A DNA stretch of 64,000 nt from Bdellovibrionales bacterium (GCA_016716765.1 JADJVA010000025.1:310001-374000), one strand, 5' to 3'; shown: positions 1 to 9,879, counted from the first letter of the stretch. Numbers and translations are program-made. The notes: generated by a model from the letters alone, not told the origin.

Positions 1-2493
1 CTGGGCAACCTCCTTGATTTGATTAACAGCTGTTCCTTCTTTCACGCCCTGGGGTAAGGACGAGTCTACGCGAACTCCGCGGATTCGATTCTCGCGATAA
101 ACAAATTGGGGAGACATAGAGGGCTTTAAATCTACAACTTGTTCCAAAGGAATTATCTCTCCTCTGTTGTTTCGAACGGACAGGTTTTGAATTTGCTCAA
201 TCTGCTGGCGATCCTTCTGTTGAAGCTGCACAAAAATCTGAAATCTTTGGGAACCTTTCGTGTAGCTGGCAGGGGCTATGCCACCAAAAGTTGAGTTAAT
301 AACACCGGCAACCTCCGCAATTTCAACCCCGGAGCGAGTCGCTTTCGCGCGATTAGGTATGACTTGGATTTCAGAAATACCAGATGCATCATCAGAACGA
401 ATATCTTGAAGAAATCCCAACCGCTCGAATTCGGCCTTCAGTGTCTCATACAACTGAATCTGCTGACTTGGATCTGGTCCGCTGATCGAAAACTCAACGC
501 CGTTACCCCTTCGTCCTCCCAAATTTGAACCAAACCGGTCTCGAAAAAAGAATCTGATCCCACTGATGGACTTGGATTTGGTCCGCAATTCCTCAATGAC
601 CTCCGCCTGGGATTGCTTTCGAGCTCCTCGCTCTTTTAATACCACCATTGCGTTGCCTTTGTTTCCTTGCCCGCCCTGGCCAAAGCCACCCACGCTCACA
701 AAGACTCGGTCGATAGAAGGGTGATTGAGAGCAAGGTCCTCAAACTGGCGCACCCGCTCATCCGTGTAACTCATTGATTTTCCGTTTGGAGCTTGAAAGG
801 AAATTGAGATAACGCCTCTGTCTTGCGCTGGCACAAACTCCATATCCAAAAAGCGAAAGAGTCCTAAAGATCCAATTACGAGGAAAATCGACCCAAGAGA
901 AACCTTCCATGGGTGATCGAGGACCTTGTCCAAAGTGGCCGCATAGAAATTTTGCAAGGAAAGCATGATCTGCTCAAATTTCTTTCCAAACCTCGTTGTT
1001 CGCTCACCGATGTTCAGCATTTGTGAACATCGCATCGGCGCCAGAGTTAATGATTCAAGACTAGAAAGAGCAATCGCAACTGAAATTGTGACCGCAAATT
1101 CAAAAAAGAATCGACCTTCAATGCCCTTCATGAAAGCGATAGGAGTAAAAATAGCAATGATTGCCAAGCTTGTGGCTACGACAGCAAAAGTGATCTCACG
1201 GCTGCCCTTGTAGGCGGCATTGACTCTGTCAAAACCCATTCGGGCGTATCTCACAATATTTTCCAATACAATGATCGCATCATCCACGACGACGCCGATA
1301 GCCAGTGCAAGTCCAAGCAACGAAAAAGTATTCAGAGTAAATCCCAGCTGATTTATGACAATAAAGGTCCCAACAATAGAGGTCGGTATGGCCAGTAAAA
1401 TATTTGCCGTTGCTGACCAAGATCCTAGAAAGATCCAACAAACGAGCGAAGTGAGGAAGGCGGAAAGAAGAAGAGTGAAAATCAATTCACTTACGCTCTC
1501 TCGAATGAACTGAGTTCGATCAAACATAACTTCCAATTTGATTCCATCAGGCAAATTTTTCTGAATGACAGAAATTTTCTCCTTGACCCGGTCAGAAGTC
1601 GCCACCGCGTTGACCCCGCGCTGTTTGCTAATCGCCATATTCATCGCCTGGCGGCCATTGATGCGAGAAATCCGACGAGTATTTTCAATACCCTCGTAGA
1701 CATTGGCGACATCTTTCAGCCTTATGGGAACAAAACTGGGACTTCCTCCGCGACGACTGATAATCAAGTTTCTGAAATCATCCACGTCAGAGATTTCACC
1801 CATAACCCGGATGACGTCCTCGTTGTCCTTATACTCCAACTTTCCGGCGGGTAACTCCTTGTGCTCGCGGCGGATACTTTCCACGATATCCTGAGACGTC
1901 AACTGAAACTGAGAGAGCTTTTTTGCGTCAAGATCGACTCGCAGCTGAGGCTCATGATACCCATATCCTCGAACCTCAGCGACCCCATCAATCGTGGCAA
2001 ATTGATCAACGATTTGGTCTCGAAAGAGAATGTTCAGCTCACGAAGTGATAATTTTGGTGCGACCAAAGAGAGATAAATGATTGGCTCATCATCTGCATT
2101 TGCCTTCGAAACTGAGGGATTATCGACTGAGTCTGGCAATTGACTTTGCGCTCGAGCTAGCAGAGTTTGAACCTCCTGCAAAGCGAAATCAATATTTCGG
2201 TCCAACTCAAATTCAAGACTGATGCGTCCCCCATTTCTTTCTGCAATCGAGTCCATGTGGCGGATCCCAGACATCGAGACAAGGACAGCCTCTACCGGAT
2301 CGATCACATCTTTTTCGACGACTTCAGGGGTCGCTCCATCATAAATGTAGCGAATTGTGACCGTAGGAAAATCGACATCTGGATTTTCATTGATACCCAT
2401 TTGGCGAAATGACAAAAATCCAAAGAAAATCAAACTGAACATGAGAACCCATGCCAGCACAGGTCGACGAATTGAGATCTCTGATAAACTCAT
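1..2493 (-). CDS. RND-family multidrug efflux transporter (AcrB/MexB-like), 3' end beyond the window
   Basis: Inner-membrane proton-driven pump subunit of a tripartite efflux system. The reading frame is open from the ATG at 2493 to the left edge (831 codons), so the C-terminus is missing. It starts MSLSEISIRRPVLAWVL, a typical RND N-terminus with the first membrane helix, and carries the TM4 motif GVVVDDAIIVLENI (coded near 1255-1300) whose paired Asp residues form the proton relay. A second hydrophobic block and the second periplasmic porter domain follow. The start overlaps the stop of the upstream TolC-like gene (ATGA), so the two are translationally coupled. No membrane-fusion gene is visible; it should lie beyond the left edge. 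Substrate cannot be told from sequence. Confidence 0.93.
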   Translation of the reverse strand, partial: MSLSEISIRRPVLAWVLMFSLIFFGFLSFRQMGINENPDVDFPTVTIRYIYDGATPEVVEKDVIDPVEAVLVSMSGIRHMDSIAERNGGRISLEFELDRNIDFALQEVQTLLARAQSQLPDSVDNPSVSKANADDEPIIYLSLVAPKLSLRELNILFRDQIVDQFATIDGVAEVRGYGYHEPQLRVDLDAKKLSQFQLTSQDIVESIRREHKELPAGKLEYKDNEDVIRVMGEISDVDDFRNLIISRRGGSPSFVPIRLKDVANVYEGIENTRRISRINGRQAMNMAISKQRGVNAVATSDRVKEKISVIQKNLPDGIKLEVMFDRTQFIRESVSELIFTLLLSAFLTSLVCWIFLGSWSATANILLAIPTSIVGTFIVINQLGFTLNTFSLLGLALAIGVVVDDAIIVLENIVRYARMGFDRVNAAYKGSREITFAVVATSLAIIAIFTPIAFMKGIEGRFFFEFAVTISVAIALSSLESLTLAPMRCSQMLNIGERTTRFGKKFEQIMLSLQNFYAATLDKVLDHPWKVSLGSIFLVIGSLGLFRFLDMEFVPAQDRGVISISFQAPNGKSMSYTDERVRQFEDLALNHPSIDRVFVSVGGFGQGGQGNKGNAMVVLKERGARKQSQAEVIEELRTKSKSISGIRFFFRDRFGSNLGGRRGNGVEFSISGPDPSQQIQLYETLKAEFERLGFLQDIRSDDASGISEIQVIPNRAKATRSGVEIAEVAGVINSTFGGIAPASYTKGSQRFQIFVQLQQKDRQQIEQIQNLSVRNNRGEIIPLEQVVDLKPSMSPQFVYRENRIRGVRVDSSLPQGVKEGTAVNQIKEVAQ

Positions 2494-3755
2494 GGCCGAA
2501 CACCCTTGGACCTAAGATATTCAAAATAAATCATTTTGGGCTCAAACTGAACACGATCGTAGGATCGTTTGATCTTGAGATAGTCATCGAGAGATCTGAG
2601 AACTTCCAAATCTGAAACAAGACCAGATTGAGATTCATTGATGTTTTCCTGATAACTTCTTTCTGCCATCTCAACAGCCAAACCAATTTTTTTTATTTCT
2701 TCCATTTTTGCGACTAAGGAGTTTCGTAATCTTTCAGTGATAGAAAGCTGATTTCTCTTCGCATCGGCGAGTTCATAATTCAACTTTTCTGCCTCTAAAG
2801 TTTTTTCACGCACCGCTGCTTGAGTTGTTCCACCGCCATACAATTCCCATTTGGCTATCAGGCTGACATCCCACTGGGAGTCCTTCAGAGTTCCAGTCCG
2901 ATCAAGATAGTAGTTTCCACTCAAATCAATTTGAGGCCAGTAATCACCCTTTGCAGCATTGACCTCAGCTCTCGTCTGTCCAAGAGAGCTTTCGATGAGT
3001 TGGGTCTGTGGACTTGCTTCCAACTTTTCTGACTGACCTGATAAATCCAGTTTGCTATACCAATCCTCACTCAAGGGATCTTCGACCGGACTCCATTCTC
3101 GAAGGCCGGTTTGACGGACAAAGGTTTCTTTAGCGAGAAGAATTTTTCCCTGAATGGACTGAATTTCAGCTGACAAATTGGCCAGCTGGCTTTCAGCAGT
3201 AAACAATTCGGATTTTCTTGAGCGTCCAATTTTTACTCGCGAACGAAGATAGGAAACTCGTCGTTCGAGTATGCGTTCTTGTTCTTTGAGAGTTTGATCT
3301 TCTTTGTTCAGAGACAATATCTCGTACATCGACTTGGCTAAATCAGTGTAGAGATCAATTTCGGTCTGGATTCTGCTCCATTTAGAAACCTCTGGGTAAA
3401 ATTTTGCAGCCTCCAGCAAGTGGTATTCTCCTCCTCCTTGAAACAATGGTTGAGTCAAATTCAAATAAACACTGTGCTGGTGCTTCTCGGTAGAGCCTGA
3501 CGATGAGGAGGAAGACGAAGAAGATCCTGCATCCCCACCTCGCAAAAGTTGAGAGGTGAACAATGACAATTTTGGTCGAATGGATCCAGTGACCAGCTGT
3601 TGACGAACACGACTGCCTTCTTCATTTAATATTTGGTTTCGCAGGAGGCCTGTATTTCCCTTTGCTGATTCATAAGCCTCTCTCAAGGTAATTGCAGGTG
3701 TTTCCGGAGAAAAGAAAAAAATTCCTATTAGAAACAAAGAAAGTGAAACACCCAT
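2490..3755 (-). CDS. TolC-family outer membrane efflux protein
   Basis: Outer-membrane channel partner of the RND pump, 421 aa. It has a hydrophobic N-terminal signal (MGVSLSLFLIGIFFF) and the two long alpha-helical repeats of the outer membrane efflux protein family (for example LRSRVKIGRSRKSELFTAESQLA and the later NYELADAKRNQLSITERLRN region). A Ser-rich run lies near residues 78-90. The stop overlaps the transporter start by 4 nt. The annotated ATG is odd: it lies inside a near-perfect hairpin at 3743-3775 and has no Shine-Dalgarno sequence, and a TAA lies in frame about 27 nt upstream, so there is no obvious earlier start. The real start could be a downstream TTG. Confidence 0.88.
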   Translation of the reverse strand: MGVSLSLFLIGIFFFSPETPAITLREAYESAKGNTGLLRNQILNEEGSRVRQQLVTGSIRPKLSLFTSQLLRGGDAGSSSSSSSSSGSTEKHQHSVYLNLTQPLFQGGGEYHLLEAAKFYPEVSKWSRIQTEIDLYTDLAKSMYEILSLNKEDQTLKEQERILERRVSYLRSRVKIGRSRKSELFTAESQLANLSAEIQSIQGKILLAKETFVRQTGLREWSPVEDPLSEDWYSKLDLSGQSEKLEASPQTQLIESSLGQTRAEVNAAKGDYWPQIDLSGNYYLDRTGTLKDSQWDVSLIAKWELYGGGTTQAAVREKTLEAEKLNYELADAKRNQLSITERLRNSLVAKMEEIKKIGLAVEMAERSYQENINESQSGLVSDLEVLRSLDDYLKIKRSYDRVQFEPKMIYFEYLRSKGVRP

Positions 3756-3775
3756 ACTGAGTATGAGTGTTTCAC
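3743..3775 (-). terminator. Hairpin with U-rich tail, overlapping the tolC start codon
   Basis: Two 14-nt arms (GTGAAACACCCATA and TATGAGTGTTTCAC on the + strand) with a 5-nt loop. They pair with one G-U. On the minus strand the hairpin follows the stop of the 3802-5490 gene by about 27 nt and is followed by a T-rich stretch (TTTCTTTGTTT), the layout of an intrinsic terminator. The ATG assigned to the TolC-like gene lies in the 3' arm, so the same structure could also limit translation of the efflux operon. Confidence 0.55.
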
Positions 3776-3801
3776 GCGATTATCCATTTGGCAACTTGGT
3801 A

Positions 3802-5490
3802 TTAAAAGCTCTGACTTGTCGTTTGAGAGAGCCCGCAATTGTAGTCGAATGTGAAAAAGATGGTGCCATTACGGCCTCCAAAGACACTGGAATCGCCACC
3901 AAAGGAGGCTGAGTGAGTGCTTTCGTTGTAGGACCATCCGTTATTTATGAGTGCTGTCTGTCCCTTGCCGCTGCATGAACCAGGTGGATTTGCAGGACCG
4001 TAATTCTGGTTGTATTCAAAACAGCCTTTTAGGGTGCCAACTGAAGGAGGTGGAACATTGTAAACTTGCAAACCACCGGTGCCTGCATAAAAGTTCGGAT
4101 AATCAATTGTAAATGACGCTGTCTTGGGGCTTTCACCAGGGGCCTGCATGGTGGCAGTAAAAGTGCCCGGGCACCATCCAACTTGGTAGGGGCGAACTTC
4201 ATATTTCCAATTGAATCGGCCGGAACCCGCAGATCCGGTTGATGTCCAGTCTCGCATGTTAGGGAGACCTGGGTCGCATGAATTCGTCCCAGGAGTTAGA
4301 CACCAATTGGTGTTACTTGGAAAATTTTGCGCCGATCCAGAAATACCGACATTGTAGGGCCCACTGACGAACGAGAGGCTTGAAACGGGAGGATTATTTG
4401 TTCCGCCACCGTTACCGCCTGGATCTATTGGCGACAGGGGCTGATAGTTCTCTACAAATCCAATAGATCGTCCACCGGTAAGTCCCACAACAACGGCTTC
4501 AAGTTGAATGTTGCTTCCCGAACCCGAGCCCGCGCTCGCTGTGGCGGCCCGCAAAGCTGCATCGATTGTGCTTTTTGAAACGGCAAACTGACTTAACAAG
4601 TTTCCTGTGTTGAGGCAACCCTGTTGCGCGAGGTGAGAGTTCACATCTGATCTTGCGACTGTGGTCGTCGTCATGATGGTTACGTTTCGGGACTTTTCCC
4701 CTCTTTGAATGGCCCTGATCTGAATATTTGTTGCAACTTGTCCGTATTCAAATGCCCATCCTACACATTCGGTATCATTGCATCGTTCAAAAAAACCTTG
4801 AAGTAGTTCAGCCCCTTCACATTTTTCACGAGGTAGAGATGGAGGAGGAGGGGGGTCTTGAGGCTTTGGATTGACTTTAATACTTACGGAAATTTTAACG
4901 TCATTGGAAGACCGATCCTGGCCTTGATCTAATCCGTCATCAAACCACTGGAACTTGATCTCACAGGAATACGGGGTCGCACTTGGTGGCAAGCCCGAAA
5001 CAGGCTTGTCTCCATCTGCATGATAGGAACAGGCTCCCGTTCTGTTATCACAGCCTCCACTCACATTCAAAAAGGACTGCATGTTTTTAATATATCCACC
5101 AAAGACTTCTTGATTGCATCCGAAACTCTGCAAGCGATAGCCAGAATTACTTCCACTGCTACCTGAGGATCCCCAATTGAAGGACCACGAGAGATTTGTG
5201 GATTCATCCTCGCGAATCTCGGCCTTTCCAAAGCTCATGTTGCCTTCAATATGATCTTTATTCACGTTGCCGTTTTGAGATCCAAATAGGTCGGCACCAA
5301 GATTACCATTCTGGCTCAAAGAATTAAAATCAAGGGTTTTCATTTTACCGCAATTGGAATACGCAATTGTGAGAAGAAGAGAAAGCGATATTCCAATCGA
5401 ACTCACTATCAGAGAGGCTCCCTTATATTTATTAGTTCGCTCGCCGTTGCTACCTTTTATGAATTTTGGCCAAATGGGCTTAGTGCTCAT
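3802..5490 (-). CDS. Hypothetical exported protein, possible lipoprotein
   Basis: 562 aa, not recognised. I chose the ATG at 5490 (MSTKPIWPKFIKG) because AAGGGG lies 7-8 nt upstream; an ATG at 5538 in the same frame lacks this. A hydrophobic segment (IVSSIGISLSLLLTIAYSNC) ends in a Cys that could be lipidated, although Asn at -1 is unusual for a lipobox. The rest is rich in Gly, Ser, Asn, Pro and Cys, with a PPPPPS linker near the middle and paired cysteines, suggesting disulfide-bonded surface or periplasmic domains. It lies between the glutaminase-like gene and the efflux operon, all on the same strand, with a hairpin terminator after it. Confidence 0.7.
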   Translation of the reverse strand: MSTKPIWPKFIKGSNGERTNKYKGASLIVSSIGISLSLLLTIAYSNCGKMKTLDFNSLSQNGNLGADLFGSQNGNVNKDHIEGNMSFGKAEIREDESTNLSWSFNWGSSGSSGSNSGYRLQSFGCNQEVFGGYIKNMQSFLNVSGGCDNRTGACSYHADGDKPVSGLPPSATPYSCEIKFQWFDDGLDQGQDRSSNDVKISVSIKVNPKPQDPPPPPSLPREKCEGAELLQGFFERCNDTECVGWAFEYGQVATNIQIRAIQRGEKSRNVTIMTTTTVARSDVNSHLAQQGCLNTGNLLSQFAVSKSTIDAALRAATASAGSGSGSNIQLEAVVVGLTGGRSIGFVENYQPLSPIDPGGNGGGTNNPPVSSLSFVSGPYNVGISGSAQNFPSNTNWCLTPGTNSCDPGLPNMRDWTSTGSAGSGRFNWKYEVRPYQVGWCPGTFTATMQAPGESPKTASFTIDYPNFYAGTGGLQVYNVPPPSVGTLKGCFEYNQNYGPANPPGSCSGKGQTALINNGWSYNESTHSASFGGDSSVFGGRNGTIFFTFDYNCGLSQTTSQSF

Positions 5491-5663
5491 GAATATTCCC
5501 CTTAAAAAATATAGGTAAAAAGAACTGAATCCAGTCAACGGGAGATATCCAATTTGATTCTGACAAGCTAGTTTGCAAGAAATGGTGCCGGCCGCAAGGG
5601 ACCTAAAGGAGCCTAACTGATCAAAGAATTGACAGCTTTCTAATTAACCCTCAATTTCCTCCT

Positions 5664-6494
5664 TTACCAGGGAGGATTGTCTCCCAGTATCTTTACAGGA
5701 TCTCGTCCTAACTCCAGCTGGCGCTTCCATTCGAGATCCAGAAAATAGGAGATATCGCCCTCCGCTCTGATATCCTCGCCATTTTGAGGATATTCACAGG
5801 GAGAGAATGGCATATATGTGTCAGGGGCGCAGAACGCCATTTTAATTGAATTCAAGTCATCGGTTTGGCGGTTGGCCCAATCCTGGAGAAGAATTGGGTG
5901 CTGTGGATCGATGCTCGGATCAAAAACATAAACTTGATTTCTTACTCTTGCCACGGGAGCGGTGTGATACCACCAGCTGACTTCTCCAGTTAAACTATTG
6001 GGAGATTTCACTGATAAATTTCCAAAGATGAAGACTCTATTGGGTTGGGAATAGCCCTTTATTTTCATCAGATTTTTCATCAAAGCAGCCCGAGCAAAAC
6101 AGCCGTCATCTGGATAGAGCCATGTTGATCGGCGAGAAAAAAATGGAATCTGCGTCGGATCCGTCAGGAATTTCTCGTCACGCACATACCCAAAGGCAAG
6201 TGAAATTTCCTCAAAATCAGGCCACTCTTGAACGCGAAGAAAATCAAGCTTTTCAATTGGACCAGCCTCTTCCTCAGCATCTCTGTTCCAATCAAGGGGT
6301 ACAGCGAGGCGATATAAAGCAAAATGACGTTGTCGAGCATTCCGCCAATCCTCTCCCCGTGCGCGGGAGGCAGAACCAATTTTGGCTGAGAAATTCAGAG
6401 GTAAATCGGTGGCTCTTGTTTCGCCTTGCGAAAGCCAAAGAAACAGAGGCCAAAAAAGACTCCAAATGAAGAAATATTTTCTCTTTCCCGCCAT
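5664..6494 (-). CDS. Exported protein-glutaminase-like (protein deamidase) enzyme
   Basis: 276 aa. I chose the ATG at 6494 (MAGKRKYFFIWSLFW), which has GGGGGA about 7 nt upstream. A signal peptide ends near residue 30. The core shows the Cys-His-Asp order of the protein-glutaminase/transglutaminase-like fold: Cys132 in DDGCFARA, His177 in WWYHTAPVARV and Asp192 in YVFDPSID. The YHTAP and FDPS contexts match what I know of the Chryseobacterium protein-glutaminase family, which deamidates glutamine side chains in intact proteins. Secretion plus this activity would suit attack on foreign proteins or envelope modification; that is inference. Substrate unknown. Confidence 0.72.
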   Translation of the reverse strand: MAGKRKYFFIWSLFWPLFLWLSQGETRATDLPLNFSAKIGSASRARGEDWRNARQRHFALYRLAVPLDWNRDAEEEAGPIEKLDFLRVQEWPDFEEISLAFGYVRDEKFLTDPTQIPFFSRRSTWLYPDDGCFARAALMKNLMKIKGYSQPNRVFIFGNLSVKSPNSLTGEVSWWYHTAPVARVRNQVYVFDPSIDPQHPILLQDWANRQTDDLNSIKMAFCAPDTYMPFSPCEYPQNGEDIRAEGDISYFLDLEWKRQLELGRDPVKILGDNPPW

Positions 6495-6600
6495 ATATCT
6501 TCCCCCGGTTAAGCATGCCGTCACAGTGGTCTTTTGACATTAAACTCTTCGAGAGCGCCCTCATCAAAGGAATATTTTTCGAAGGAGCACTTTCTAATAC

Positions 6601-6916
6601 ATGAAATTTTTATCTCACTTGGCCGAGTTTTTACCCGAACAGATGAGCATTTCCAGACAGAAGATTCTCCCGGATATGGCGCATCAGGTTTTTTAGCGCT
6701 TCGCAGCTGAGGTTAAAAGTATCAGACAGAACAGTAGAAGACAGTGATTTTAATAAGTTAGGACTGTCTCAGAAGTTGTTGAAAGTCGATTTGCACAAAG
6801 GATTCTTAAGATTGATTGGCCGCCCTTTGGCAACTGCGAAAGTTCGCAGTCTGGCTCGATCCTTGCTAAAGATAACAGATGTAGAACGTATGCTGTCGGT
6901 CATGCTTGGGTCTTAG
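6601..6916 (+). pseudogene. Small hypothetical gene interrupted at a T6 run
   Basis: An ATG at 6601 opens MKFLSHLAEFLPEQMSISRQ and continues to QVF, then stops at a TAG inside GTTTTTTAGC (about 6690-6700). Removing one T from the T6 run gives one continuous ~104-residue frame that ends VERMLSVMLGS at 6914-6916 and looks like real protein (basic and hydrophobic, few rare codons). I do not recognise the product. It fills most of the 510-bp gap between the neighbouring reverse-strand genes; the rest of that gap shows nothing I can name. Confidence 0.35.
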
Positions 6917-7034
6917 CGGTCGTTTCATTCCCCTCCCCCCCCTCGAATGGAATGACTGTTGGAACTGAAAAGTTCCTTCCCTTTTTGGCGCTGAGACCCC
7001 AAGTTGACCCTTTCATCCCCCCTCTGACAAGCCC

Positions 7035-7958
7035 CTACGGAACACGATCTGAAACCGGAAAAAGCTGGATGTTGAGCTGGTAGACTCTTTGGCCCTTGTT
7101 TTGGCCACGCTGTATACTGATATCTTTGTAGACACGCTTACGGAACTGACGAAGCTCGAACTTAATTTGTTCAAATTCTTTCTCAGTGAGAGCCAAAGTC
7201 AGGGCTCCAAATTCTCTTTCCGTCGGGTCATCTTGAAACAAAGATTCCAGTCCGAGATAAATAAGTTCTGCTTGAATTTTTCTAACCATGGCGACAGGGA
7301 TATTTTCATAGCCATTTATTAGCTCTCGTCCCTTTTGAATAGATCCGTCAGGATTTTTCCGTAGTTCACCTGAATTCAAGAGTAGGTTGAGAGCTCGCTT
7401 TACTTCATCAATTGAAACGCGATCACGCATCACGCGGCGCAAATGGATCGGATCAAATTCAACGCCTTCTTGATCGACAAGAGTATAGAGAACCCAAGAT
7501 ACCCAGTTGGGAACTTTGCCCCAAATTTCAGAGTTGATTTCTCCAAGCCGAATCTTGCGTTTTGCTCTAAATTCAGACAATGACTTCAAATAACGATTTC
7601 GCTCTAAAGGGTCTCGGGCTTGACCATAAAGAACAAGGGCCTTAAATTCTTTGCCCTCGTCTCCTTGTAAGCCCAAGGCCTTAATAAACCTCTTAACCAT
7701 GTCCATTGAAAGATTTCGTTGTCCCTCAATAATGAGTTTCAGATAGTTGGGTGACTTTATGTCAGCCGCCGCGCTGAAGGCAGCATAGGAATAGGAACGG
7801 ACGGCGGTGCTCAAAGTTCGCTTCTTAAATTCGTAGAAATCACGCAAGTATCGACGAAAATCTGCATACTGGCCCAAAGCGGGAGCCACTGCTGGCGGTG
7901 CCGCCCGAGAATTACGGTCAACACTCGCGACGATTTGATTGCCACCCGTTCTTGCCAT
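7035..7958 (-). CDS. TIGR02147 family protein (putative transcriptional regulator)
   Basis: 307 aa from the ATG at 7958, chosen because AGGAA lies 8 nt upstream; an ATG at 7991 gives 11 more residues. The family is expanded in Bdellovibrio and Fibrobacter and has an N-terminal helix-turn-helix-like region and a C-terminal winged-helix-like region. Here the family-typical start is YADFRRYLRDFYEFKKR, followed by SYAAFSAAADIKSPNYLKLIIEGQRNLS and a C-terminal LTLALTEKEFEQIKFELRQF block. Cellular role is not established for the family. It stands alone, with a free-standing lipoprotein gene upstream on the same strand. Confidence 0.85.
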   Translation of the reverse strand: MARTGGNQIVASVDRNSRAAPPAVAPALGQYADFRRYLRDFYEFKKRTLSTAVRSYSYAAFSAAADIKSPNYLKLIIEGQRNLSMDMVKRFIKALGLQGDEGKEFKALVLYGQARDPLERNRYLKSLSEFRAKRKIRLGEINSEIWGKVPNWVSWVLYTLVDQEGVEFDPIHLRRVMRDRVSIDEVKRALNLLLNSGELRKNPDGSIQKGRELINGYENIPVAMVRKIQAELIYLGLESLFQDDPTEREFGALTLALTEKEFEQIKFELRQFRKRVYKDISIQRGQNKGQRVYQLNIQLFPVSDRVP

Positions 7959-8162
7959 ATCAATAGTTCCTATCACTGAGTGGGGAATCATCCCACATGG
8001 ATCCCCTTTATAAAAGAAATTCCATGCAGAGAAGACAAAGACACCATGCGCCCAACAGTTAAATCCAATTAACCGTCACAGTGAATCAGAAAACGCAAAT
8101 AAAGCAAATTGTATTCGAAAAAAGCAATATTTGCTCAATGCTTCACTCCGCAGGAATAAAAA

Positions 8163-9725
8163 CTAAGGCCTTGTAGGTGGCGGTGGCCCGCTCTCTATCA
8201 ACTTAAGAAAATCGCGCCCAGGCAGCACTTGGCTTTTAAATCCCAATTCGGCTGACTCGGCCACGCCCTTAAAGTGAATCCTTGCTCGAATGTTCCCATT
8301 TCCGTCATTATTCAAAAGTTGGGCGCGTGATAGATATCTAGCAAATTTCCCTTCGTGATCAACAATTCCCGTATTCACATTCGCCGCATTTAAGTTACGT
8401 TGGTATCCGTTAATTTGAATATCTAAGTTGGACTGCTGGCCCAAGCTATCTGCCAAAAGGAGAGGGCCTGAAAATACCAAAGCGTCCTGAATCGGGTTAT
8501 TGATTGTTGTCACTGACCAAAGGGAAACCACAAAGGAAGATCTACCATAGGCAGCAGCCCACGATCGAAATTCTACATCGTTGGCTCCGGGAGCTCTCAT
8601 AGGGGGAGTCGCGCAATTGCCTCGTCCCGAGCGAAGACATATAAGTACTTTTTTGACTGCGTCGCTGGTATTTTTTAAATAAAGCATGAACTCTGTAAAA
8701 TTGGGGTTAAGAGATTCCAGAGAACGATGATAATCGCTTAGATTAAATGTGACATGGGCATTGCCCACGCGATGCACGACAAAGGCCGTTTTGCATATTT
8801 CGCCCTTGTTTGTAAACTGATCAATCCTGACGATCGTATTTTCACAAGTGGTCATGTCTCCATCGACACAAGCGAGGGTGACTGAAAATGGGTATTCATC
8901 GCCTTCGGTCGCAGGAGTTTCATATATGACAGAGCGATTATTTCGATCCAAAACTCCAGCAAATTTTGCATTCACGGGTCCCGTAGGACCATCAAAAATA
9001 AATTCCACTAGAACCTTGCGCGTTTTGACGTTTGCCTGAACTCCCATAGAGTTGATCGCAAGAGAAAAAGTCTCACTCTCTTGACGGAGGGGTTCCGGAA
9101 TTTTGTCAATTTCAGCCTTCAATATGGGCAGTAGAATATCCACTCGACTGTCAGTAAAATAATTTCCCGCGGGATCAATTGTTCCCGTCACAGAGGGAGG
9201 CGCGCTGTAGGTTGTCCCGCCCTGCAATGGACCTGAACCTGACGAATCCATTCCGGCGGGGGAGTTTTGACCGATTACGTCCGGAGCCCCTGTTGACCTT
9301 TCCCGATATCGCTCTCGTTCGCCTATGGAATCGCTTCTCGTCTCCCCATCCCAGTCTTCCGGTGGACCTGGGTCGCCATCATTGTCATTGTCCACAACAG
9401 TGTCTGAGTCGCTTGCACTATTTTGTCCACCACGCCTGTACCGCTGAAGCCTCTCTTCATTTGAGCCCCATCTGCGACGGCGTTCAGTTCTTTCCTGTTC
9501 AGAGTCATAAGACCCCACGTGACCGTTGCCATAATAATCAAAGTTCCCATTCCGTCCCTGCTGATTATAGTTGCCTTGAATAGGAGGTGGCGGCGGCACA
9601 GCGACCGGCGGCGGATTCTTGGATTTCTTTCCAGAGCAAGCTCCAAAGAACAATCCAAAAAAAATGACGGCCAATATTCGAGAGAAATACCGCGCTCGAG
9701 TTGCGAAAATAAATGTGAAGTTCAT
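8163..9725 (-). CDS. Hypothetical proline-rich lipoprotein
   Basis: 520 aa. Start supported by GAGAGGG 8 nt upstream. A signal peptide ends in a good lipobox (LFFGAC), so the mature protein should be anchored to a membrane by Cys29. The next ~150 residues are low complexity: PPPVAVPPPPP, then Gly/Asn/Arg/Asp-rich segments (DNDNDGDPGPPEDWDG), likely disordered. The C-terminal ~330 residues look folded, with several Cys. No family recognised. The pattern (lipobox, disordered linker, globular domain) suits a surface or periplasmic protein. Confidence 0.75.
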   Translation of the reverse strand: MNFTFIFATRARYFSRILAVIFFGLFFGACSGKKSKNPPPVAVPPPPPIQGNYNQQGRNGNFDYYGNGHVGSYDSEQERTERRRRWGSNEERLQRYRRGGQNSASDSDTVVDNDNDGDPGPPEDWDGETRSDSIGERERYRERSTGAPDVIGQNSPAGMDSSGSGPLQGGTTYSAPPSVTGTIDPAGNYFTDSRVDILLPILKAEIDKIPEPLRQESETFSLAINSMGVQANVKTRKVLVEFIFDGPTGPVNAKFAGVLDRNNRSVIYETPATEGDEYPFSVTLACVDGDMTTCENTIVRIDQFTNKGEICKTAFVVHRVGNAHVTFNLSDYHRSLESLNPNFTEFMLYLKNTSDAVKKVLICLRSGRGNCATPPMRAPGANDVEFRSWAAAYGRSSFVVSLWSVTTINNPIQDALVFSGPLLLADSLGQQSNLDIQINGYQRNLNAANVNTGIVDHEGKFARYLSRAQLLNNDGNGNIRARIHFKGVAESAELGFKSQVLPGRDFLKLIESGPPPPTRP

Positions 9726-9842
9726 TATTAGATCCCTCTCAATTCAATTCTAAAAAAATCCAGTCAAGAAAGAAGAAAGCAATCAATAGGCCACAATCAC
9801 TGCGCCCAAATACGTCCAGATATGAAATAATAACAAAATCAT

Positions 9843-9874
9843 GCCAATTTTCGGCGCGAGTAACGAAAATTGGC
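9843..9874 (-). terminator. Intrinsic terminator-like hairpin after the 9880-10266 gene
   Basis: Perfect 11-bp stem (GCCAATTTTCG / CGAAAATTGGC) with a 10-nt loop, just downstream of the TAA of the 128-aa gene on the minus strand and followed by a T-rich tail (ATGATTTTGTTATT). Confidence 0.7.
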
Positions 9875-9879
9875 CAAAA

